Made by a program: the position numbers and the translations under genes. Source: Dinoroseobacter sp049801095 (GTDB lineage Bacteria > Pseudomonadota > Alphaproteobacteria > Rhodobacterales > Rhodobacteraceae). From it: a stretch of DNA of 64,000 bases. Below are positions 41,364 to 49,916 of the stretch, in pieces; within the stretch, counting starts at the first letter, position 1; every line of letters begins with the position of its first letter. Under the pieces are notes generated by a model. The model made no database searches, had not been told where the DNA came from, and saw only the letters and a program-made list of their open reading frames with translations. Location of the stretch: the NCBI RefSeq assembly GCF_049801095.1, contig NZ_JBNAGH010000010.1:29523-93522 (forward strand), in the 5' to 3' direction.

Positions 41364-42178
41364 TACTGGACCCTCGCGCGGATGATGCCCGAGAGGTATT
41401 CGAGCATCATGACAATCCCGATGATCATCAACAGGATCGCTGCCGCCGTATCGTATTCGTAGCGGTCAAAGGCCGTGTTCAGGGTCGCCCCGATCCCACC
41501 GGCGCCGACCAGCCCGAGAATGGCGCTTTCGCGGAAGTTGATATCCACCCGGTACATGGACAGCCCGACCAGACGCGGCATGATCTGGGGCTGCACCCCG
41601 TAATTGATCCACTGCATCCAGCGCGCGCCCGACGCCTTGATCGCCTCGGCCTGCACCCGGTCCATGGCCTCGATATCCTCGGCCAGCAGTTTCGACAGAA
41701 ATCCAATGGTCGCGAAAGACAGGGTCAGGAACCCGGCCAGCGGACCAAATCCAAAGATCGCCACCAGCAGGATCGCGACGATGATCTCCTGTAGGGCGCG
41801 GCTGATCGCGATGATCCCACGGCAGATCATATAGACTGGCAGGGGCGCGATATTGCGGGCCGCGCCGAGCCCGATGGGGATGGAAATCAGGATGCCGACC
41901 ACCGAGGCGGCGACCGTCATCACGATGCTTTCGAGCAGCCCTTCCCAGATATCGCTCCAGCGGGAGACGAAATCCGGGCTGGTGAAGGCGAGAACAAACT
42001 GCCAGCCACGATCGAGCCCTTCATAGACCCGTCCCCAATCGACCTCGATGGTGAGGACGGCCGCGATGAGATAGGCGATAAAGCCCAGGCCCAGGCTCCA
42101 GCGGAGCCAGGCACGCTTGACGAAGGGCGGCTTTTTCCAGCCGCGCCCGAGCATCTGGTCGAGGGTGACGTCGCTCAT
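41363..42178 (-). CDS. phnE: Phosphonate/phosphate-type ABC permease PhnE, first copy
   Basis: This 271-aa membrane subunit shows the same family hallmarks as its partner: GAARNIAPLPVYMICRGIIAISRALQEII and the EAA loop AEAIKASGARWMQWINYGVQPQIMPRLVGLSMYRVDINFRESAILGLVGAGGIG. Its ATG overlaps the PhnC stop by 4 bp. It forms the channel with the other copy. Confidence 0.91.
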   Translation of the reverse strand: MSDVTLDQMLGRGWKKPPFVKRAWLRWSLGLGFIAYLIAAVLTIEVDWGRVYEGLDRGWQFVLAFTSPDFVSRWSDIWEGLLESIVMTVAASVVGILISIPIGLGAARNIAPLPVYMICRGIIAISRALQEIIVAILLVAIFGFGPLAGFLTLSFATIGFLSKLLAEDIEAMDRVQAEAIKASGARWMQWINYGVQPQIMPRLVGLSMYRVDINFRESAILGLVGAGGIGATLNTAFDRYEYDTAAAILLMIIGIVMMLEYLSGIIRARVQ

Positions 42179-42972
42179 TCGGCGGCCTCGATCTCTGCGT
42201 CCTCGTCATCCACCTTCTCGATGGTGGCTTCCCAATCTTCTTCGCCATAAATTTCGGTGAGCTTGTCCGGCGTCAGCCCGTTGGGGCCGCCATCATAGAC
42301 GATCTCGCCAAAGCGCAACCCGACCACGCGGGGCACGAACATCTGCGCCAGCGCCACATCATGGATGTTGATGATCGCGGCCAGCCCGCGCTCCTGACAG
42401 AGCTCGGTGATCAGGCGCATGATCTGGCGGCTCGTCTTGGGGTCAAGCGAGGCGGTGGGTTCATCCACCAGCAGAAGCTTGGGGTTCTGGATCAGCGCCC
42501 GGCAGATGCCGACCCGCTGCCGCTGCCCACCCGAAAGCTCATCGGCGCGTTTGTCGGCCATATGCAGCAAACCCACGCGGTCGAGCAGGCGAAAGGCCTC
42601 GTCCACATCCTCCTGCGGATAGCGGCGCAGGAACGAACGCCAGAACCCCACATAGCCGAGCCGACCGGAGAGCACGTTCTCCATCACGGTCAGGCGCTCG
42701 ACCAGCGCATATTCCTGAAAGATCATGCCCATCTCGCGCCGGGCCTTGCGCAGCGCGCCGGAGCCGAGCCGGGTCAGATCCACATCCTCCAGCATCACCG
42801 AGCCACTGGTGGGCTCCACCAGCCGGTTGATGCAGCGGATCATGGTGGATTTGCCCGCGCCGGACGGCCCGATCAGGGCCAGCACCTGGCCCTTGGGCAC
42901 GTCCAGATCAATCGCCTTGAGCGCCTGATCCCCGGTCTTGTAGGTCTTTATCAGTTTTTGAAGGCGCAGCAT
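42175..42972 (-). CDS. phnC: Phosphonate-type ABC transporter ATPase PhnC
   Basis: This 265-aa ATPase has Walker A GPSGAGKST followed by MIRCINRLVEPTSG (a PhnC hallmark), signature ELSGGQRQRVGICRALIQNPKLLLVDEPTASLD and H-loop NIHDVALA. It lies 69 bp after the binding-protein gene with a hairpin between them and overlaps the first permease by 4 bp. An acidic tail (KVDDEDAEIEAAE) extends beyond the usual end. Confidence 0.93.
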   Translation of the reverse strand: MLRLQKLIKTYKTGDQALKAIDLDVPKGQVLALIGPSGAGKSTMIRCINRLVEPTSGSVMLEDVDLTRLGSGALRKARREMGMIFQEYALVERLTVMENVLSGRLGYVGFWRSFLRRYPQEDVDEAFRLLDRVGLLHMADKRADELSGGQRQRVGICRALIQNPKLLLVDEPTASLDPKTSRQIMRLITELCQERGLAAIINIHDVALAQMFVPRVVGLRFGEIVYDGGPNGLTPDKLTEIYGEEDWEATIEKVDDEDAEIEAAE

Positions 42973-42999
42973 GGCGAAGCCTTTGATACAGCAAGGAAA

Positions 43000-43018
43000 C
43001 AGGCCCGGATCGGGCCTG
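43000..43018 (-). other. Intercistronic hairpin between phnD and phnC
   Basis: A perfect 8-bp palindromic stem (43000-43007 with 43011-43018) with a 3-base loop lies between the two stops and starts, with no T run. It probably lowers downstream expression compared with the binding protein. Confidence 0.6.
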
Positions 43019-43041
43019 CTCTCATGCTTGTGTGTGACGGA

Positions 43042-44016
43042 TCACTGGCAGGCGTAGGACACGCCGTTGGCTGCGTCGATCTTGCGGATGACGTCCCAGA
43101 ATTCCTGATAGGTCATCTCGAGGAACTGCCCCTCGTTGGACTTCGAGAATTCCGCCTCCAGGGTCGTGCCTTCCCATTCGAAGTTGAAGAAGGCATTGCG
43201 GATGCTCTCCTGCAGCTCCGGCTTGAGGTTGTAGACCGTACCGAACCCCGTGGTCGGGAAGGTTTGCGACTTGTAGATCGTCACCACGTCATCCTCGGAG
43301 ATCACATCGCGCGAGATCATGCGCGACTTGACCGAGTTCGCGATGGAGGCGGCGAGGTAGTCCTTGTTGGCCACGCCGAGGATCGAGTTGTCGTGCTTGC
43401 CCGAGAAGACCGGCTCGAAATCGCGCTCCGGCAGCAGGTCGAAATCGCCCTTCAGGATCGCCGAAGGGGCCTTGAAGCCGGAATTCGAGGTCGGCGAGGT
43501 GAAGGCCAGCTGCTTGCCCTTGATGTCCTCGACCGCTTCGATGCCGGAGCCGGGGAAGGTGATGATCTCCATCTCATAGCCGAAATTGCCATCCTTGGAG
43601 GCCATGATCGTGAAGGGGCGGAAGCCCGCGCAGTTCACGGCCAGCGGGTTGGAGCCCGTGTTGAAGCCCGCAATGTGCAAGCGGCCCGAGCGCATCGCCT
43701 CGATCTGTGCGGCGTTGTTCTGAACCGGGAAGAAGACCACGTCCTTGCCGGTTTCGGCCTCCAGATGCTCCAGGAAATCGGACCAGGCGGCCTTGTAGAC
43801 GGCGGGATCTTCCACCGGGGTGTAGGCGAAGATCAGGGTGTCGGGGTCGAGCTGCTCGGACGCATCGGTCGGGATATCGGCAATCAGGTCGCCATCCGCA
43901 TCGCAAAAACGCTCATCGAGATCGCCGCGCGGGCAATCCTGCGCCGAGGCGGTGCCACTCAGGGACATCAGGGCGAGCGCAGACGCGCCCAGCAGAAATT
44001 TGATCGTCAGTGTCAT
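43042..44016 (-). CDS. phnD: Phosphonate/phosphite-type ABC substrate-binding protein PhnD
   Basis: This 324-aa periplasmic receptor has a signal peptide (IKFLLGASALALMSLSGTASAQ). The PhnD-like binding fold shows LIFAYTPVEDPAVYKAAWSDFLEHLEAETGKDVVFFPVQNNAAQIEAMRSGRLHIAGFNTGSNPLAV and a ligand loop FTSPTSNSGFKAPSAIL. The latter matches the T-S-x-S-G phosphonate-binding pattern. Cys at both ends of the mature chain (CPRGDLDERFC and SYACQ) may form disulfides. The ligand may be a phosphonate or a phosphate ester. The start has GGAGGA upstream. Confidence 0.9.
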   Translation of the reverse strand: MTLTIKFLLGASALALMSLSGTASAQDCPRGDLDERFCDADGDLIADIPTDASEQLDPDTLIFAYTPVEDPAVYKAAWSDFLEHLEAETGKDVVFFPVQNNAAQIEAMRSGRLHIAGFNTGSNPLAVNCAGFRPFTIMASKDGNFGYEMEIITFPGSGIEAVEDIKGKQLAFTSPTSNSGFKAPSAILKGDFDLLPERDFEPVFSGKHDNSILGVANKDYLAASIANSVKSRMISRDVISEDDVVTIYKSQTFPTTGFGTVYNLKPELQESIRNAFFNFEWEGTTLEAEFSKSNEGQFLEMTYQEFWDVIRKIDAANGVSYACQ

Positions 44017-44072
44017 TCTATCCTCCCAGATATGCGGGTCTTTCGCCCGTCGAATTCATGTTGGCATGTTTG

Positions 44073-44864
44073 TTAACCGGCAACCACCGTTTCCACCGAT
44101 GCGGCCTCGATTGCGTTCCGCAGGGGGCCTTGGGGCGGGCGGTCCACCACGATGGAGTGGAGCAGGGACATGTCGCCCACATGGGCGAGCCCCTTGCGGC
44201 CAAATTTCTCGGCATCGATCAGCAGGTGGCGCTGGCTGGCGCGCTGCAGCATGGTGCGCTTCACGGCTGCAAAGCCGCGCACGGATTCCGAGGGGCCCTC
44301 TTCGGAGAAACCTGAGGCCCCGATCAGGCAGCGATCCACATTGAACCTTGTGAGGAATTCCAGCGTCTCCGTCCCGACCACGGCGGATTCCGCGGCGAGA
44401 TATTCCCCGGGGCAGAGCAGGACCTGCGCCGGGCCGTGGCCGAGGGTCATGGCCACGGGGATCGAGTTGGTAATGACCGTGCAGCTTGTGCCGCGATAGG
44501 CCAGCGCCCTTGCCATTTCGATGGTGGTCGAACCGGAATCGATCATCACCGTCTCACCTTCGCCGACCAGCGCGGCAGCCCGCCGTCCGATCCGCGCGCG
44601 TTCGGCGATCCGGGCATGCTTGCGCTCGTCCAGACTGGGATAGTGGCCCTGGGTCGGCGCCGAAGCCCCGCCATGGTCTCGCGACACAAGCCCCTCGGCA
44701 GAGAGCGCGTCGAAATCCCGGCGGACGGTTTCCGTGGAGACATTGAACCGCGAGGCCAGCTCGCTGATCCGGACATGGGGGCGCAGTTTCAGCTCAAGCA
44801 GGATCTGCCTGCGCCGCTCCGTCTTTTTCAGGCGCGCCCTATCGTGCTCTCTGGTCTGTGTCAT
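44073..44864 (-). CDS. DeoR-family transcriptional regulator
   Basis: This 263-aa regulator has the DeoR helix-turn-helix (RRRQILLELKLRPHVRISELASRFNVSTETVRRDFDALSAEGLVSRDHGGA). The sugar-phosphate-binding C-terminal domain shows IDSGSTTIEMARAL, the GEYLAAESAVVGTETLEFL region and HLLIDAEKFGRKGLA. DeoR regulators usually respond to phosphorylated sugars or polyols. It is the first gene of the deoR-phnD-phnC-phnE-phnE-HAD unit (57 bp before phnD), so it probably autoregulates the operon through a palindrome upstream. Confidence 0.92.
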   Translation of the reverse strand: MTQTREHDRARLKKTERRRQILLELKLRPHVRISELASRFNVSTETVRRDFDALSAEGLVSRDHGGASAPTQGHYPSLDERKHARIAERARIGRRAAALVGEGETVMIDSGSTTIEMARALAYRGTSCTVITNSIPVAMTLGHGPAQVLLCPGEYLAAESAVVGTETLEFLTRFNVDRCLIGASGFSEEGPSESVRGFAAVKRTMLQRASQRHLLIDAEKFGRKGLAHVGDMSLLHSIVVDRPPQGPLRNAIEAASVETVVAG

Positions 44865-44924
44865 CCGCCCCGCCGGCTCCGCCTTATGGGCGCAGATTGT
44901 GGTCTTTGCGGCGGCAATTCAATT

Positions 44925-44945
44925 ATTTTGTTGCATAAGCAAAAT
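44925..44945. promoter_or_regulatory. Imperfect palindrome upstream of deoR
   Basis: The 21-bp sequence has arms ATTTTG and CAAAAT with a partly matching centre. It lies 61 bp before the deoR start codon in an AT-rich part of the gap. It is a reasonable operator candidate for DeoR. Confidence 0.4.
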
Positions 44946-45072
44946 TTCAGTGTGAGATTTTTGGATAAGATCAAGAAATCAGACCATTTGCCCCGAGACC
45001 GACCCGTTTGACCGAACCAGCCCGATCCCAGACCCGCCACCTGCCGTTTCGCCAAGGCCTCGGAGCTTTGGC

Positions 45073-45540
45073 ATGAGCGCCACGCCCGAAACGGCGGAGC
45101 AGATCGCGGCGCTGCCGGTCCACCGGGACAAAAAGGGCAGGCTGCGCGTCCTTATGGTGACGTCCCGCGATCGCGGTCGCTGGGTCATGCCCAAGGGCTG
45201 GAAGATGGATGACAAGAAGGATTGGCAGGCCGCCAAGATCGAAGCGCTGGAGGAGGCAGGCGCCGTGGGCTTTGTTTCGGACAAGGCCATCGGGACGTAT
45301 CACTATGACAAGCGGCTCGAGAACGGGCGCGCGATCCCCTGCGAGGTGACGGTCTATCCGATGATCGTCGAAAAGCTGGAGCGCCGCTGGAAAGAGCGCA
45401 AGGAACGCAAGCGCCGCTGGTTCTCGTTCGGAAAGGCCGCAAAGCTCGTGGATGAGCCCGAATTGTCGGACTTGTTGAAGAAACAGGCGAAAAAGCCAGG
45501 ACGGCTTTCAGAACTCGAAGAAAGGAGCTCCGCCGCCTGA
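45073..45540 (+). CDS. NUDIX hydrolase
   Basis: This 155-aa protein has a Nudix fold with WVMPKGWKMDDKKDWQAAKIEALEEAGAVG at residues 37-66. Compared with the consensus G-x5-E-x7-REUxEExGU, the first Glu is Lys and the Arg before Glu is Ile, while the EExG core is kept. This is the form I associate with diphosphoinositol-polyphosphate-hydrolase-like proteins of alphaproteobacteria. The basic C-terminal tail (RRWKERKERKRRW) is unusual. It lies 58 bp before the importer operon on the same strand and is divergent from deoR. Confidence 0.85.
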   Translation: MSATPETAEQIAALPVHRDKKGRLRVLMVTSRDRGRWVMPKGWKMDDKKDWQAAKIEALEEAGAVGFVSDKAIGTYHYDKRLENGRAIPCEVTVYPMIVEKLERRWKERKERKRRWFSFGKAAKLVDEPELSDLLKKQAKKPGRLSELEERSSAA

Positions 45541-45598
45541 CGGCGAGCGCAACGACGTCGGAGGTACCGGCGCGCAACATTCCTTGGGAGGGGAAAAC

Positions 45599-46624
45599 AT
45601 GAAGACACTGACCATGACAGCCTTGGGCTCCGTCATTGCTCTGTCCGCGTCGATCAGCGCGGCGCAGGCGGACAAGCTGACTTTCTACTGCTCGGCGCAA
45701 GAAGACTGGTGCCAGTTGATGGCCCGCAGTTTCGAAGATGCGACCGGCATCGATGTGGACATGACCCGCAAATCCAGCGGCGAGACCTTTGCCCAGATCC
45801 GCGCCGAGAGCGCGAACCCCAAGGGCGATGTCTGGTGGGGCGGCACGGGGGACCCGCATCTGCAGGCCGCCGAGGAAGGCCTGACCATGGAGTATATCTC
45901 GCCCATGCGCGACCAGCTCCATGACTGGGCGATCAGCCAGGCGGAGAGCGCGGGCAACAAGACCATCGGGATCTATTCCGGCGCGCTGGGCTATGGCTAC
46001 AACACCGATATCCTCGCGGCCAACAACCTGCCGGAACCGAGCTGCTGGAAGGATCTGCTGAAGCCTGAATACAAGGGCCATGTCCAGATGGCGAACCCGA
46101 ACTCCTCGGGGACGGCCTATACGACGCTCGCCTCCATGGTGCAGATCTTTGGCGAAGATGACGGGTTCGAGTTCATGAAGGGCCTCCATGCCAATGTGAA
46201 CCAGTATACCAAGTCGGGCTCCGCGCCGATCAAGGCCGCGGGCCGGGGGGAGAACACGATCGGCATCGTCTTCATGCATGACGCCGTGAAACAGGCGGTC
46301 TCGGGCTTCCCGGTGAAGGTCGTCGCGCCGTGCGAGGGTACGGGCTACGAGATCGGGTCCATGTCGATCATCGACGGCGCGCGGAACGAGGAAGAGGCCA
46401 AGAAGTTCTATGACTGGGCGCTTAGCACCGACGCGCAGAACCTCGCCCTGCAGGTCAACGCTTTCCAGGTGCCGTCGAACACGGGAGCTGAGACGTCCTC
46501 CTCCGCGCCGGACATGTCGACGATCAAGCTGATCGACTACGACTTCAAGAAGTATGGCTCGTCCGATGAGCGGAAGCGCTTGCTGCAGAAATGGGACGAA
46601 GAGGTCTCGGTCCTGCCCCAGTAA
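45599..46624 (+). CDS. ABC transporter substrate-binding protein, AfuA/Fbp-like
   Basis: This 341-aa periplasmic receptor has a signal peptide (MKTLTMTALGSVIALSASISAAQA). The fold resembles AfuA/FbpA with FYCSAQEDWCQLMARSFEDATGIDV, ANPKGDVWWGGTGDPHLQAAEEGLTMEY and WKDLLKPEYKGHVQMANPNSSGTAYTTLASM. The WWGGTGDPHLQAAE motif is the one I recall from AfuA, which binds hexose phosphates, while other relatives bind iron. The start has GGGAGGGG upstream. The next gene begins immediately after the stop codon. Confidence 0.88.
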   Translation: MKTLTMTALGSVIALSASISAAQADKLTFYCSAQEDWCQLMARSFEDATGIDVDMTRKSSGETFAQIRAESANPKGDVWWGGTGDPHLQAAEEGLTMEYISPMRDQLHDWAISQAESAGNKTIGIYSGALGYGYNTDILAANNLPEPSCWKDLLKPEYKGHVQMANPNSSGTAYTTLASMVQIFGEDDGFEFMKGLHANVNQYTKSGSAPIKAAGRGENTIGIVFMHDAVKQAVSGFPVKVVAPCEGTGYEIGSMSIIDGARNEEEAKKFYDWALSTDAQNLALQVNAFQVPSNTGAETSSSAPDMSTIKLIDYDFKKYGSSDERKRLLQKWDEEVSVLPQ

Positions 46625-48838
46625 GTGCGCTCTGAGGCAACAAAAACGTCCCACCCGGTCCTGATCTTCTGGATCATCGCCGGGTGGGTCGGCTACTGCC
46701 TTCTGCCGTGGTACATGGTGGAGGATGGCCTCTGGTCGTTCGAATGGCAGTTCGACGGCTATCCCTTCGACACGGACTATGCCCCCGGGCTCTTCCTGAT
46801 CGGGCAGGGGGAGAAGCTCTGGCTTTCGCCGCTCCTGATCCCGCTGGCCTTGCCGCTTCTGGCGCTCAGGCGGGCCAAATCCGATCCCGCCTATGCCAAG
46901 CTGTTGATCCTGTCCGGGGCGCTAGGCTTTGGCTGGTTGATCGCGCAGGGTTTCGGGATCGGCATTCGCGGCTTCAACTATGACTGGCTGAAAGCGGTCT
47001 TCGGCGAGCCGAAGATCCGGCAATTCGGCATGGGTTATGGCGCGATGATCTGCGCCTCGGCTTTCCTGTTTCTGCTGACCCAGGGCATTGCGGCGCGCGG
47101 CGCGATCAATGGGGATGTCTTCGTGGTCAGCGCCATTGGCGGTGTGATCACGATCGTGACCGCTTTCGTCTTCTACCCGATCGCGAACATGCTGGCTTCG
47201 GCCGTGCTGACGGAGGAGGGGACCTATTCGCTGGCGGCCTTCGCGACCAAGTTCTTTGATGATCGGCTCTGGGGGCTTGGCTGCTTTTCGGGCGCGCGCT
47301 GCGGCGCGGCCTGGAACTCGCTCTTCCTCGCGATCTCCGTCGGGTTCATCACGACGCTGCTTGGCCTCTGCTTTGCGCTGGTCGTGACCCGCTCGGGCTT
47401 TCGCTACAAGCGGGCGATCCGCGCCCTGACGGTCCTGCCGATCATCACACCGCCCTTCGTGATCGGCCTCGCGCTGATCCTGCTCTTTGGCCTCTCGGGC
47501 TCGGTCTCGGTCTTTGTCGCGGACCTGCTGGGGACGCAGCCGACCCGGTGGCTCTATGGCTGGCCCGGGGTGCTGATCGCGCAGACGCTGGCCTTCACCC
47601 CCATCGCGTTTCTCGTGCTGATCGGGGTGGTCGAAGGGGTCTCGCCCTCAATGGAGGAGGCGTCGCAGACCCTGCGCGCCAATCGCTGGCAGACATTCCG
47701 CACGGTCTCCCTCCCGCTGATGCGGCCCGGTCTGGCCAATGCCTTTCTGCTCGGCTTCATCGAGAGCATGGCGGATTTCGGCAATCCGCTGGTGCTGGGC
47801 GGGAATTTCGACGTGCTCTCCACCGAGATTTTCTTCGCCATTGTTGGTGCGCAATATGATCAGGGGCGCGCGGCGGTGCTGGCGCTGGTCCTGCTCTTCT
47901 TCACGCTCTCGGCCTTTTACGCGCAGCGCGTCTGGCTCGGAAAGAAAAGCTATACCACGGTCACCGGCAAGGGCGATGCGGGGGTGCATCCGCTGATGCC
48001 CACGGGGCTCGCCATTCCGGTGATGGTCGTCGCCCTGTCCTGGGCCGTGTTCACCGCCGTGGTCTATGCGATGATCGTGTATGGCAGCGTGGTGGAGCTC
48101 TGGGGGGTGAACAACACCCTGACCTTCAAGCACTACGTGACCGCTTTCAGCCTCCGCCTTGAAGAGGAGGGGATCCGCTGGACAGGCGCGGCCTGGGACA
48201 GCTTCTGGACCACGATAACCATCGCGGCCATCGCCGCACCGCTGACCGCAGCCGTGGGGCTGGTGACCGCCTATCTGCTCACCCGGCAGAGCTTTGCGGG
48301 CAAGAACGCCTTCGAGTTCGGCACCATGCTCAGCTTTGCCATCCCCGGCACGGTGATCGGGGTGAGCTATATCCTCGCCTTCAATGTCCCGCCCATCGAG
48401 ATCACGGGGACAGGCGTCATCCTCGTTGTGAGCTTCATCTTCCGGAACATGCCCGTGGGGGTCCGGGCTGGCATCGCCTCCATGAGCCAGCTGGACAAGT
48501 CTCTCGACGAGTCCTCCCTGACCCTCGGCGCAAACTCTTGGCAGACCTTCCGCCGGATCATCCTGCCCCTCTTGCGGCCCGCGATCCTGGCCGCGCTGGT
48601 CTACAGCTTCGTGCGGGCGATGACCGCGATCTCGGCGGTGATCTTCCTCGTCTCGGCCAAGTACGACATGGCCACGAGCTATATCATCGGGCGGGTGGAG
48701 AATAACGATTACGGCCTCGCCATCGCCTATTCCACCACGCTGATCTTCGTGATGCTGGCCGTGGTCGGGGCGATGCAACTGGTGGTCGGCCGCACCCGGA
48801 TCGGTCGCCGCATGACCCAATCGCGCACCAATGTTTGA
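46625..48838 (+). CDS. Fused two-domain ABC permease (AfuB-like)
   Basis: This 737-aa membrane protein starts at GTG directly after the binding-protein stop. The first 220 residues carry several extra helices not needed for transport. Two BPD_transp_1 modules follow, each with an EAA loop: SMEEASQTLRANRWQTFRTVSLPLMRPGLANAF (about residue 340) and SLDESSLTLGANSWQTFRRIILPLLRPAILAAL (about residue 630). The protein forms the whole channel alone, as in AfuB and FbpB. Confidence 0.91.
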   Translation: MRSEATKTSHPVLIFWIIAGWVGYCLLPWYMVEDGLWSFEWQFDGYPFDTDYAPGLFLIGQGEKLWLSPLLIPLALPLLALRRAKSDPAYAKLLILSGALGFGWLIAQGFGIGIRGFNYDWLKAVFGEPKIRQFGMGYGAMICASAFLFLLTQGIAARGAINGDVFVVSAIGGVITIVTAFVFYPIANMLASAVLTEEGTYSLAAFATKFFDDRLWGLGCFSGARCGAAWNSLFLAISVGFITTLLGLCFALVVTRSGFRYKRAIRALTVLPIITPPFVIGLALILLFGLSGSVSVFVADLLGTQPTRWLYGWPGVLIAQTLAFTPIAFLVLIGVVEGVSPSMEEASQTLRANRWQTFRTVSLPLMRPGLANAFLLGFIESMADFGNPLVLGGNFDVLSTEIFFAIVGAQYDQGRAAVLALVLLFFTLSAFYAQRVWLGKKSYTTVTGKGDAGVHPLMPTGLAIPVMVVALSWAVFTAVVYAMIVYGSVVELWGVNNTLTFKHYVTAFSLRLEEEGIRWTGAAWDSFWTTITIAAIAAPLTAAVGLVTAYLLTRQSFAGKNAFEFGTMLSFAIPGTVIGVSYILAFNVPPIEITGTGVILVVSFIFRNMPVGVRAGIASMSQLDKSLDESSLTLGANSWQTFRRIILPLLRPAILAALVYSFVRAMTAISAVIFLVSAKYDMATSYIIGRVENNDYGLAIAYSTTLIFVMLAVVGAMQLVVGRTRIGRRMTQSRTNV

Positions 48839-48850
48839 GGAGCCGCCCCG

Positions 48851-49912
48851 ATGAGCATCAGTTCCAAGGCCGCCCCCGTCCGGTTCGAAGGCGTCTCCAA
48901 GGTCTTTGGCAAGGACGTCACCGCCGTGGACAGCATCGACCTGCATGTGGATGCGGGCAAGCTCGTGACCCTGCTGGGGCCATCGGGCTGCGGCAAGACC
49001 ACGACCCTGCGGATGATCGCGGGGCTCGAGATGGCCACCTCCGGGCGGATCCTGATCGGCGACCGGGATGTCACCCGGCTGCCCGCCACGGATCGCGACG
49101 TCTCGATGGTTTTCCAATCCTATGCCCTCTTCCCGCATATGAGCGTGCTCGAGAACGTGAAATACGGGCTGACCTTCTCCGGGTTCGGCAAGGAGGAGGC
49201 GCGGGAACGCGCACTCAAGGGGCTCGACCTGGTTGGCCTGACGGGGTTCGACGGGCGCCTGCCCTCGGAGCTTTCGGGGGGGCAGCAGCAGCGGGTTGCC
49301 GTGGCCCGTGCGCTGGTGCTGGAGCCGCAGGTGCTGCTCTTTGATGAGCCTCTGTCGAACCTCGACGCCAAGCTGCGGCGGCAGGTGCGCGAGGATATTC
49401 GCGCGATCCAGCAGGATCTCGGCCTCACGGTCGTCTATGTCACCCATGATCAGGAGGAGGCGCTTGCGGTTTCCGACGAGATCGTCGTGATGCGCAATGC
49501 GGGCATCGCCCAGATCGGCACGCCACGGCAGCTCTATGATGCGCCCAATGACCGGTTTGTGGCGGATTTCATCGGTGAGGCGAACCTGCTGGAGTGTCAG
49601 ATCACCTCGCTCGAGGGCGATATGGCGGTGATCGAGATCGATGGCTTTGCCCATCGGTTGCCCTCGCGCGGCCTGACGCCGGGGGCCGCGACCCTGGCCG
49701 TCCGACCGTCGCGGATCCTGATCGGCGCAGAGACAGGGATCGCCGCGACCGTGGCCAAGGCGACCTATGTGGGTGTCCGGATGGAATACACGCTCACTGG
49801 CGCGTTTGGGCAGGTTTTCGCCGTGCAGGATGACGTGGATGACCCATTGACGCCGGGCACCGAAGTCCGGATGTCTTTCGCTACCAGAGGCCCGGTGCTT
49901 CTGCCAAGATAG
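48851..49912 (+). CDS. ABC transporter ATPase, AfuC/PotA-like
   Basis: This 353-aa ATPase has Walker A GPSGCGKTT, Q-loop VFQSYALFPHM, signature ELSGGQQQR and Walker B LLFDEPLSNLD. The C-terminal TOBE domain (LAVRPSRILIGAETG) follows. It completes the importer encoded with the receptor and fused permease and is 13 bp after the permease gene. The histidine-phosphatase gene begins 5 bp downstream. Confidence 0.93.
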   Translation: MSISSKAAPVRFEGVSKVFGKDVTAVDSIDLHVDAGKLVTLLGPSGCGKTTTLRMIAGLEMATSGRILIGDRDVTRLPATDRDVSMVFQSYALFPHMSVLENVKYGLTFSGFGKEEARERALKGLDLVGLTGFDGRLPSELSGGQQQRVAVARALVLEPQVLLFDEPLSNLDAKLRRQVREDIRAIQQDLGLTVVYVTHDQEEALAVSDEIVVMRNAGIAQIGTPRQLYDAPNDRFVADFIGEANLLECQITSLEGDMAVIEIDGFAHRLPSRGLTPGAATLAVRPSRILIGAETGIAATVAKATYVGVRMEYTLTGAFGQVFAVQDDVDDPLTPGTEVRMSFATRGPVLLPR

Positions 49913-49916
49913 GCCC

